Source: Brachionus rotundiformis
Lineage: Eukaryota > Rotifera > Eurotatoria > Ploima > Brachionidae
DNA length: 64,000 nt
Assembly: GCA_016802295.1 (NCBI GenBank)
Contig: JAESIW010000137.1
Coordinates: forward strand, 3,193,961-3,257,960
Reading direction: 5' to 3'
Shown here: in pieces, positions 23,801-32,426 of the stretch
How the letters are laid out: every line of letters begins with the position of its first letter
Numbering within the stretch: position 1 is the first letter of the stretch
The notes under the pieces: model-generated
The model's input: only the letters and a program-made list of their open reading frames with translations
Database searches by the model: none
What the model was told of the DNA's origin: nothing
Program-made: the position numbers and the translations under genes

Positions 23801-24717
23801 TTGATATTTGATAAAATTGATAATTATTCTATTTAAAATTTAATTTGTTAGAATTGTTTAGATTTTGGTTAATTGGTTTTAAATTGCTTCATCGATAAAA
23901 AAATACATCAAAATACTTTTAAAAGAATTCAACACTTCATTTAGATCGAAAACAATCATAAAAATAAATATCTATCATAAGAAATTTGGATATATTATTC
24001 AATTTTTAATGTTTTTGAGTATTACTTTTTAAACTATGAAAAAAATAATTTGTTGATCTCAATCTATAAATTAAAATAAATTAAGGGAACTGAATTTCCT
24101 ATTTAATTAGAACTTTTAAATATTATTTACATCCAAACTGGCTGTCTGAGCATGTTTAATAAAATAAAACTTATCTTAGAAATAGTTTCATTTAAATTGA
24201 ATCTATTTTAAATTTGTTCCAGCTAATCAAATTTAAAACAAAAAGTATATAAAATACTACAATAAATTATCATTTATTAGTTTCAGTTCAAATTTAGGAA
24301 TAAATCTGTCCAAAATGATTAAGTTTAATATATCTTTACAAGAGAAACAATGAGAATTAAATGAAAATAACTTTTTCATTGTTATTCGTATTAATTAATT
24401 GAATGATTTATTTTTCAAGAAATTATCTAGATGAGTAAAATAATAATAAAAACCAGGGTCAAATAGAAAAACGTGCTAAAATCGAATTGAAAATCTTAAA
24501 GACGAATAATTTCTATCATTTCTTAACAATAAAAATATTCGAATAAATTAATTATATGATTACATTTTAAATATTCTTTCTAATATAAAAAAGTATATAG
24601 TAAATGTTTAAAAAAAATCTTGATAATTTTGAATACTTTGGATAAATCAATTAAAATTACCATCAAAACCATAAGTATAATCATTTTTATTCTAATAAAA
24701 CTCTTTTATTTCAATTG
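20845..24717. other. Long AT-rich non-coding stretch upstream of ARF6
   Basis: Almost 4 kb with no convincing open frame on either strand. It includes the ARF6 promoter. Codon-like composition, RNA genes and obvious long repeats were looked for and not seen. Confidence 0.5.
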
Positions 24718-24853
24718 TCAATTAATTATCTAATATACACTTACCATTATTAGAATAATATCACTGATAAGGTTTTCATGTAGATATTTTGAAAATATCT
24801 ACATGAAAACCTCAATTAATTATCTAATATACACTTACCATTATTAGAATAAT
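24718..24853. repeat. 42-bp direct repeat flanking a 43-bp perfect palindrome
   Basis: The same 42 bases (TCAATTAATTATCTAATATA...) occur at 24718-24759 and 24812-24853. Between them, 24770-24812 is a perfect palindrome of two 21-base arms (AGGTTTTCATGTAGATATTT...) around a single G at 24791. It could be a small fold-back insertion, a template-switch scar or an assembly artefact. Confidence 0.8.
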
Positions 24854-25493
24854 TGGTTAAGCAATTGTTTATATTTAGATATGGTTTTGCTATTTCTATT
24901 TGTGATAGCGTTTCATTAAAAGCATTAAAATTCATATTGTTTAATTTCAATTTTGTCAAAAAAGTATCTTTTAAATTTTTAAATATACTTATTTCTGAAT
25001 TTTGCCATTATAAAAACATCTAAAAATATGCATTCTTATTATTTTAATAAAAGAATTTGGACTAAAAAATTGATACTTTTTATAAATTTTGTTTTAATTA
25101 ATGAAAATAAATGTTCATGTTCAAAAAATTTTATTCTAATTAGTATTATATAAACAATATTTAAGACAAGATAAAAATTATTAAACATAACTTTTAAAAA
25201 ATCAGTAAAATCTGTAATTTAAAATAATCATAAATTCAGAAAAGGATTCTAAATTTACTTTGAGTGTTTTTTTATTTTCATGTTATGACCTTTTAAATGA
25301 TGTGATAATGTCTTGTCTAAGCGTTTTTGAAAAATTCCCAATTTATCCAAATCTGTGCTAATTTTGCTTCACTCAACAACGTCTCTTCTTATCTTTATCT
25401 ATTTAGTCTTTCACTAAAGCGTATATTTTAAAAACCATAATTAGTCCTGTATGCTGTGTATAACCCTTTTTCTTTCGATTAACACGTCTTTTC
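24854..25493. other. AT-rich spacer
   Basis: Nothing recognisable: no open frame, RNA gene or clear repeat was found. Confidence 0.45.
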
Positions 25494-25826
25494 ATTGGTA
25501 TTGTGAAATTTCATACAACTTTGAATACAAAAATGAATAAATTTTATAACTTTGGTATTAAGTGTCCAAAATTGTTCTGTAAATGTAACAAAGTGGAACA
25601 AACTTTTTTAATCTAATACGGACGTCTGAAAAATCTGTGCTAACTAATTGTATTTTATTTTAATACTTTTAAATAGGGCACAATTTAGCAGACGTCCTCT
25701 TTAGGTTAAACAAAGTTTTTTCCGCTTTGTTACATTTCCATAAGAAGTTTTGTACACTTAGAACCCAAGTTAAAAAGTATATTCATTTTTGTATGGAAAG
25801 TTATGTATGAAATTTTACCAAGTCCT
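25494..25826. mobile_element. Fold-back (MITE-like) element with long imperfect inverted arms
   Basis: Left arm (about 25494-25642) and right arm (about 25676-25826) are inverted copies of each other, imperfectly matched over about 150 bases. Paired landmarks: GAAATTTCATAC with GTATGAAATTTT, ATACAAAAATGAAT with ATTCATTTTTGTAT, AAATGTAACAAAG with CTTTGTTACATTT, and GACGTCTG with CAGACGTC. About 30 bases separate the arms. No coding capacity. The ends and the target-site duplication are not clear, so limits are approximate. Confidence 0.72.
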
Positions 25827-26515
25827 TTTCAAGTAGGGATTCCAAAGTGGTAGTGGAGACCAAGTGAAGTTGGATAAATGATTTTAGCTATTTCTTCAGT
25901 AAATAAAATGAATGTATTCAAAGTTATTAATAATTTACTTTGGTCACTGTTTGAATCAAATTTCTCAATTCTGGCCGTATTAAGATTACAAATTAATTTT
26001 TTTTCTCAACTAAAATAATGAAATTTCTCTAAATTTAATTTATAAACAAACAACTCCATCCAACTTCTATTTATCAGAGAATTTTTCCTTTTACTTAAGA
26101 ATGTCTTAGTTGAGACCAACTTAATTTTAGAATTCATTGAAATAATTGAATGGTAAACAATAGTAACGCAAAAAAAAAATTTTTAAATTTAATTTCTATT
26201 TAAGTTAGTACCAACTAATCAGCTTTATTTTCTAATATCAAAAAATGGTATCAAATTGAGCATAGATTGTTTCTTTCAATTATCTATTAATTCTTTTTTT
26301 ACTAATCAAAGATTGCTTCAAATTATCTAAAAAGTTCCTTTTCTTGAACATAAAATTTTTTAACTTTACCAACAAAATTTTTATATTCTTTCATTTCAAT
26401 ATTCAAATTTCAAAACGAATAAAAAGTTTGATACTAGTTAGCACTTCATTCGATTGATATAATGAAGCGACACTTTACTTGTAGCTTTAAGAGTATGACT
26501 ATTTCCATGTCTTTT

Positions 26516-26870
26516 TTAACTCTTATCCGTCCAAAATAGAAATAATAACGTTATCGGCCAAAATGGGTAATTTTTGACCCGAAAAAAAATTTCAAATCAT
26601 TTTTTTAATACTTCTTATATAATTAAGAACTTATTTTTTATAGACCCAGCCATGAACCGTTAATTTTAATTGATTAATCAAGGAATAAGCTTATTCTAGC
26701 CGTTTTAATTCAATTTAAGATCATTTATCGGTATTTTCTCATTTTTTAAAAACTTACACTGAATAAAACAATTAAAGAAATATCAGTTTTCGGTTGTCGG
26801 CCAAAATACCGATAGCCGACAACCGAATATTGGGTTATTTTTGACCCAGTTTTAGACGGATAGGAGTTAA
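26516..26870. mobile_element. Non-autonomous DNA transposon with TTAA target duplication
   Basis: Element 26520-26866 (347 bp) with terminal inverted repeats CTCTTATCCGTCCAAAA and, reversed, CTCCTATCCGTCTAAAA (15 of 17 identical), flanked by TTAA at 26516-26519 and 26867-26870. Copy B of the host repeat has a single TTAA at the matching place (within 31313-31324), so it serves as the empty site. TTAA duplication is typical of piggyBac-type transposition. No transposase is encoded. Confidence 0.82.
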
Positions 26871-26909
26871 ATATTTCTTTATAAAGAAATTCTCGTATAC
26901 ATATCTTTT

Positions 26910-27717
26910 AACATGGCGAAGAGTAAATACAATTTAAAGTTTCGAATTGGTAACCAGCAGGTCCCTTTGGAACCAAACCCAACATTTCTTGGTATTAAAC
27001 TGGACCCAAAAATCAGTTTCAAAGCACATTTGGACCAACTAGAAAAGAAGCTTATTCCTAAAACGAACCTATTCAGACGAATAAGAAATTTTAAATGGGC
27101 TAAGTCCCTTTCTTTAAATATAAAACTTTATAAGTCTTTAATTAGATCTCTTATGGATTACTGTTTTGTCATAATCAATGTGGGTACTGAAAAAATTAAG
27201 AAAAATCTGCAGAAAATCCAAAACAGGATCTTAAAAATAATTAAATTCTTTCCGTTAAAGACTTCAGTACGCACGATACACAAAGTACTCAAGCTTGACA
27301 CAATCGAAGAAAGGGCAAATCACTTGTTTGTCAAATTCATAGAAAGTAAATCCAAACAAGAATTTATGGCCAAAGAAATTCACGCATACGTGCAAACTGT
27401 TTCCTACTCAGATCCCAAAAGATTCAAAACACCAATTGACGTATTCCACGAAATCAAACTCAAGAAAAACAATTAATCTGTCTTAAATCCTAATGTAATT
27501 ATCTTTATCTGAACCTTTGTACATCGCTATATAACAATTTGTTTCAATTAATTCAACTTTTTTTTGTAAAATTCAATTTTTAACTTATTCTAATTTTGTA
27601 AAAATCTAATTTTTTCAAACAAGAGGGTTTAAACGGAGGCTAGCGCCATTCGGACGAACCCTGGGGTCTTCCCCTAAATTATATATTTAATAAAATAAAA
27701 ATAAACATGGCGAAGAG
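26910..27717 (+). mobile_element. 5'-truncated non-LTR retrotransposon (LINE)
   Basis: Insert 26924-27703 flanked by a 14-base target duplication AACATGGCGAAGAG (26910-26923 and 27704-27717), ending in an A-rich tail. It encodes the C-terminal end of a reverse-transcriptase ORF2: FLGIKLDPKISFKAHLD, LYKSLIRSLMDYC and LQKIQNRILKIIKF are typical of LINE C-termini downstream of the catalytic palm. The open frame 26913-27476 starts with an ATG supplied by the target site, so the first residues (MAKS) are host-derived. The 3' UTR has a GC-richer block (about 27635-27675). Confidence 0.88.
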
Positions 27718-28010
27718 GTTTTTATTCTTCATCCTGCACAAAAATGTTAAATTTGAAAGTAATTTAAATATATAGTATATTGATAATAAACAAAATAAAC
27801 ATATTATGTATTTTAAAATTTTATTTGACGATTTAAAATTAAAACAATGAAAACAATATATTAAAAACGAGTCGTTTGAACAAAATTTTTAATAATAATA
27901 ATAAATATGTGAAATCATCTAGTTCGATTTCAACTAAAAATTAAAATCTTTAATCAGTTTTTTTAACAGACAAGACATGATACAAACAAAGTAATTGAGT
28001 TTGATTGCTT

Positions 28011-29981
28011 TTACAATTCATCTTTATCTTCTGGCTCACCGCTTGGACCGTCGCTTTGACCACCGGATTGTTGATAAAACTTGGTCATGATCGGATTTAC
28101 GATCTCTTCAAGTTCTTTCTTTTGTTCCTTGAGTTCTTCAACTTCGGCGTTCGGGTTCGACTCGAGCCATTTGATTCTCTCCTCAACGGCATTCTGAATG
28201 GTCTCTTTTTCCTCATCGGACAATTTACCGCCCAATTTTTCCTTATCATTTATCTGATTCTTCAATGAGTAAGCATAGGACTCGAGCTCGTTTTTGGCCT
28301 CGACTATTTCCTTAACTTTTTTGTCCTCATCGGCAAATTTCTCTGCATCTTTGATCATTCTCTCAATTTCTTCTGGCGACAGTCTGTTTTGGTTGTTGTT
28401 GATGACAATGTTGTTCTTGTTGCCAGTGCCTTTGTCCTCGGCAGTGACTTTCAAAATGCCATTGACGTCTATTTCAAAGGTGACCTCGATTTGAGGAACG
28501 CCTCTTGGGGCCGGTGGAATGCCAGTCAGATCAAATTTGCCCAACAAATGGTTGTCTTTGGTCATGGGACGCTCACCTTCGAACACTTGAATGGTGACTG
28601 TTGGCTGATTGTCGGCAGCAGTCGAGAAGACTTGCGACTTTTTGGTCGGAATGACAGTGTTGCGCGATATCAACTTGGTCATCATTCCTCCAACAGTCTC
28701 AATACCCATGGTCAACGGGTTAACATCTAGCAACACAACTTCGCCTCCGACATCTTCGCCGGACAACACACCTCCTTGGACAGCAGCACCATAGGCCACA
28801 GCCTCGTCTGGGTTAATGCCTCTACTTGGCTCCTTACCATCGAAAAACTCTTTAACCAATTGTTGAATTTTTGGAATTCTGGTCGAACCACCAACAAGCA
28901 CTATTTCGTCAATTTCACTTTTTTTGAGTCCAGCGTCATCCAACACCTTTTGCACTGGCTTCAATGTGTTTCGGAACAAATCAATGTTCAACTCTTCAAA
29001 ACGAGCTCTGGTAAATGTTTCAGAAAAGTCTTCACCATCATAAAAAGATTCAATTTCAATACGAGTATCAAATTGAGTGGACAATGTGCGCTTGGCTTTT
29101 TCCACCTCTCTACGCAGCTTTTGAACAGCTCTGTGGTCTTTTCTGATGTCTTTGCCAGTCTTTTTCTTGAACAATTTGATAAAGTGTTCCATGACCCGAT
29201 TGTCAAAGTCTTCACCACCCAAATGAGTATCGCCATTAGTGGCCACTACCTCGAACACACCATTATCAATGGTCAATAGCGAAACATCAAAAGTACCACC
29301 ACCAAGATCAAACACCAAAATGTTCTTTTCACCTTCTTTTTTGTCCAGACCGTAGGCAATGGCAGCTGCGGTCGGCTCGTTGATGATTCTCATTACAGTC
29401 ATGCCAGCAATGGTACCGGCGTCTTTGGTGGCTTGACGCTGAGCGTCGTTGAAATAGGCCGGAACAGTGACAACGGCGTGAGTGACCTTTTTGCCCAGAT
29501 AAGCTTCGGCTATTTCTTTCATTTTGCCCAAGACCATGGCAGACACTTCCTCAGCAGCGAACAACTTTTCCTCTTCACCAGACTTGACCTTAATGTGTGG
29601 CTTGTTATTCTTGTCAGTTACTTTAAATGGCCAGTATTTCATGTCAGCTTGGACAGACGAGTCTTTGAACTCGCGACCTATCAAGCGTTTGGCATCAAAA
29701 ATAGTGTTTTCTGGATTGGATGTGAGCTGATTTTTGGCGGCGTCACCGATCAAACGCTCGCCGTCGCTGGTAAACGCAACATAGGATGGAGTGATACGGT
29801 TTCCTTGGTCATTGGCGATTATCTCAACACGTCCATTCTTTACTACGCCAACACATGAGTATGTTGTGCCCAGATCGATGCCTATAACGGTGCCATAGCT
29901 TTCTTTTTTTTCGTCTTTCTCGGCGTGCAAATATGAGCTGATGCTCAGCACCAGTAATAAAAGAAGACCTAATTTGTTCAT
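28011..29981 (-). CDS. BiP/GRP78, endoplasmic-reticulum Hsp70
   Basis: ER-lumenal Hsp70 chaperone, 656 residues in one exon. Signal peptide MNKLGLLLLLVLSISSYLHA at the N-terminus, then the ATPase domain with VIGIDLGTTYSCVGV, VVTVPAYFNDAQRQATKDAG, FDLGGGTFDVSLL and IVLVGGSTRIPKIQ. Linker EVVLLDVNPLTMGIE leads to the substrate-binding domain and helical lid, and the C-terminus is KDEL, the ER retrieval signal. Length and all landmarks match animal BiP. Codon use is richer in G and C than most genes here, as expected for high expression. The upstream region holds stress-type sites. The absence of introns differs from the multi-exon vertebrate gene. Confidence 0.98.
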   Translation of the reverse strand: MNKLGLLLLLVLSISSYLHAEKDEKKESYGTVIGIDLGTTYSCVGVVKNGRVEIIANDQGNRITPSYVAFTSDGERLIGDAAKNQLTSNPENTIFDAKRLIGREFKDSSVQADMKYWPFKVTDKNNKPHIKVKSGEEEKLFAAEEVSAMVLGKMKEIAEAYLGKKVTHAVVTVPAYFNDAQRQATKDAGTIAGMTVMRIINEPTAAAIAYGLDKKEGEKNILVFDLGGGTFDVSLLTIDNGVFEVVATNGDTHLGGEDFDNRVMEHFIKLFKKKTGKDIRKDHRAVQKLRREVEKAKRTLSTQFDTRIEIESFYDGEDFSETFTRARFEELNIDLFRNTLKPVQKVLDDAGLKKSEIDEIVLVGGSTRIPKIQQLVKEFFDGKEPSRGINPDEAVAYGAAVQGGVLSGEDVGGEVVLLDVNPLTMGIETVGGMMTKLISRNTVIPTKKSQVFSTAADNQPTVTIQVFEGERPMTKDNHLLGKFDLTGIPPAPRGVPQIEVTFEIDVNGILKVTAEDKGTGNKNNIVINNNQNRLSPEEIERMIKDAEKFADEDKKVKEIVEAKNELESYAYSLKNQINDKEKLGGKLSDEEKETIQNAVEERIKWLESNPNAEVEELKEQKKELEEIVNPIMTKFYQQSGGQSDGPSGEPEDKDEL

Positions 29982-30514
29982 TATTTCTCTAAATTTGAAG
30001 AAATTTTCGAATATAATGAAAGTTTAAGAAAAAAGTTCGTGGGTATTTAAGCAGTGGTTAATTATGATCCATGGAAAGGGAGAACTATGTCAATGACTTA
30101 GCATTGATTTAGAGGATGTTTTGTACAAATTCTAGTTGTTTAAAATTGGCTTAGATTGTAGCGTGTCGACGTTTAATTGGTTCTTGGTTGTATACTCGCT
30201 AAACGTCACTTGGCTATATGTTAAATTTCTATTGGATAAAATTTGAATTTGGAGCGATTGCATTTGATTGATCAGCTTACGTGGTGTCGAATATTTCTAG
30301 AAAAATACTTTCATCATCGCGTTGTAATTTTTTTTGTCTCAATGTCAAAACTAATTTAACATTTGTTACTTATTGTATTAATTGACCATTGAACGTCTGT
30401 ACTAATTGGCTTAGTTTAAATGATATTAGATAAATGGATTAATTATTAGACAAAAATATCAATCAAAATTTATTTTTATTAAACATTTGCTAATTTTATT
30501 AACAACAAGTTCAG
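29982..30514 (-). promoter_or_regulatory. BiP promoter region
   Basis: Upstream of BiP on the minus strand. An acceptor-like TTTAG lies shortly before the ATG and TTAAATA (near 30040) could serve as a TATA-like element. Further up are an ERSE-like site, a TGACGT core (30203-30208, reversed), a CCACG half-site (30280-30284, reversed) and TTCTAGAA (30295-30302), the palindromic heat-shock element core. Assignments are by motif only. Confidence 0.5.
30162..30180 (-). promoter_or_regulatory. ER stress response element (ERSE)-like site
   Basis: Read on the minus strand: CCAAT, nine bases, then ACACG. The ERSE consensus is CCAAT-N9-CCACG, so there is one mismatch. It is about 190 bases upstream of the BiP start codon, the distance and orientation expected for a BiP promoter. 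Confidence 0.5.
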
Positions 30515-31463
30515 CCAACCTTCTGTTTATCAGAGAAATTTTTTTCTTAATTAAAAATGTCTTATTTGAGACCAACTTAATTCTAAAATTTATGCAATGG
30601 AAAAATTCAATGATAAACAATAGTAACGCAGAAAAAATGTTTAAAAATTTGATTTCTCAACTTGTCAGTTTTTAATTTCTAATAAAATATGGTATTAATA
30701 AACTGTATTAAATCTCGATTTCGATTCTTGAGTTTTTGTTTACAAAATTTGAGATTTGAGTTGAAATTGACTTGAAAAGCTGGATGTACATTTGAGCCAA
30801 AACATTGGAATTTTTCATTGATTGTTTGCAAATTTTAATTTTCACAGATTTTGAAAAAAAAATTCAAAAAATTTAATTTAAACATTTCAATGTTTTACCT
30901 TTTTAAATGATTATTTGAACAATTTATTTTTAATTAGCAAAATTTATTTTATTTAAATAAATGGAGTGTTAATCGGTCTTTATGACATGGGCACTAGCCT
31001 GTTGATTAACCTTGAAATATAAAAAAAAATATATGTTAGATTGTTTCATTCAATTAGTGAGAATAATCTACTAATTCTTTTTACTAATCTAAGATTGCTT
31101 CAAATTATCTAATAGTTTCTTTCTTGTTCATAAAATTTTTTAAAACTATCAACAAAATTTTTATATTCTTTAATTTCAATATTCAAATTTGGGAACGATT
31201 AAAAAATTTAATTTTATTAAAAATATCTCAAAAAGAAAATTAGCGCTTCATTAAATTGAAATAAAGACACCACACTTTATATTTAGCTGTAAGAGTAAAA
31301 CTGTTGTCATGTTTTTTAAATATTTCTTTATAAAAAATATGAAGCAGCACCTATCACCTATCGGTATACATATCTTTTAACATGGCGAAGAGGTTTTTAT
31401 TCTTCGTCCAGTACTAAAATGTTAAATTTTTGAAACTAATTTAAATTTATAGTATATTAATAA
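30515..31463 (+). repeat. Dispersed repeat, copy B
   Basis: Direct-orientation homologue of copy A (about 26070-27783). It preserves the uninterrupted target sites of both mobile elements nested in copy A: the single TTAA and the single ACATGGCGAAGAGG. A stretch of roughly 300 bases near 30715-31030 has no counterpart in copy A. Together the copies flank BiP. Confidence 0.7.
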
Positions 31464-31849
31464 AAAATATTTCCCAATTGATTCTTTTATGTTGCGGCAT
31501 TGTTCCCACATGATGGCGTTTGTCTATGGTTAATGTGATTGAACTCAGAACTTGTTTTGTAGCGGTGATTTGTTGCTCTTTTTAAATTGTTGTATTTTAA
31601 TCAATACCTTGTCGGTCTCAATTTGAATCTTCTAGTTTAATTATAACTTTATCTAGTAATGTAAGCATTTTAATCGGTATAAAGATATTGCATCAACTTT
31701 TCCAGGGAATCTCGAAGGTTAAATTAATAAGTAGTTAAAAGAAATTGAATAATGAAAATGTCTGTTTAAAAGTCATGTCAGATAATCTTTGAGAAACTTG
31801 ACCTAAAATTATACACTTTAAATCAAAAAGAAAAAGTTCTTAGGAATTA
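31464..31849. other. Spacer with a LINE-like fragment
   Basis: No gene. The string TCCAGGGAATCTCGAAGG at about 31703-31720 recurs, with one extra A, near 32116-32135 inside the LINE remnant to the right. A second fragment of that family may therefore lie here. Confidence 0.4.
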
Positions 31850-32426
31850 CGTTAAACTCAAAACTTACATTTATTTCGATGGTGGGTGAGATAAAAGCGC
31901 GCTGTAACCCAAGACTAAATATTATTATATATCTATCGTATAAAAAATGGGTCCTAAAACCTAAAACATTAGGAAATTTATACAAATCCTAAATATGATC
32001 AATTCCAGATTATTCTTTTCCTTGTTTTAATTCATCACAGAAACTAACATTACAAAAATACAAGTGATTCAAAATTCAGCAGTTAGATCCATATTGAATC
32101 TAAAATATGATAGTCCCTCCAGGGAATCTCGAAAGGTTGATGCCTATAATTGTAAAATAGAAGATTCCTAAGAACATAACGCATCATGAGGCCTTCAATA
32201 AACTTAATTTATTAACAGTCTCGAATCGACTGTTTGAGTTGAGTGAAGAAATGTTAGGGCAGGACTGAGTCATTCTATTCCATTCTATTCTAGACTGATG
32301 GATGAATACAGCAACGTCAACCTACTTTCTTTGGTCACCGTAAAGCAGCTACCATAGACGACTTCCTTAGTAAGTCGTCTCTGCAAGCCTGCTTGCAATA
32401 GCTTATTATTATTATTATTATTATTA
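31850..32426 (+). pseudogene. Decayed LINE 3' end with two hairpins and a (TTA)8 tail
   Basis: Around 32050-32130 the plus strand reads ITKIQVIQNSAVRSILNLKYDSPSR, typical of a LINE reverse-transcriptase C-terminus, followed by stops. The 3' end has a 9-bp stem AGACGACTT/AAGTCGTCT (32356-32380) and a second stem TGCAAGC/GCTTGCA (32382-32397), then eight TTA units (32403-32426). Hairpin plus short tandem repeat is the 3' end style of CR1/L2/RTE-type LINEs. The 5' limit is approximate. Confidence 0.65.

Larger units (their letters stand above)
26070..27783 (+). repeat. Dispersed repeat, copy A (with two nested insertions)
   Basis: Homologous in the same orientation to copy B at about 30515-31463. 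Shared landmarks in order: TTTATCAGAGAA, GAGACCAACTTAATT, AAACAATAGTAACGCA, GATTGCTTCAAATTATCTAA, ACAAAATTTTTATATTCTTT, CATATCTTTTAACATGGCGA and GTTTTTATTCTTC. Copy A is interrupted by a TTAA-flanked element (26520-26866) and a truncated LINE (26924-27703). Copy B lacks both, but has its own extra segment of about 300 bases. The identity of the repeat family is unknown; no long open frame of its own was seen. Confidence 0.75.

Noticed and set aside
28389..29279. Several plus-strand open frames over the BiP exon
   Set aside because: They are antisense shadows of a conserved, well-expressed chaperone gene and contain no recognisable domain.
30487..30675. A 62-codon plus-strand open frame
   Set aside because: It lies in dispersed repeat copy B, has AT-rich random composition and is not preserved in copy A.
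26070..31463. Copies A and B as LTRs of a retrotransposon with BiP inside
   Set aside because: No TG...CA ends, primer-binding site, polypurine tract or gag/pol sequence were seen, and the only internal gene is an intact host chaperone.
32403..32426. (TTA)8 as an independent microsatellite
   Set aside because: Its position directly after two hairpins and a LINE-like coding remnant makes it the element's tail rather than a free-standing repeat.
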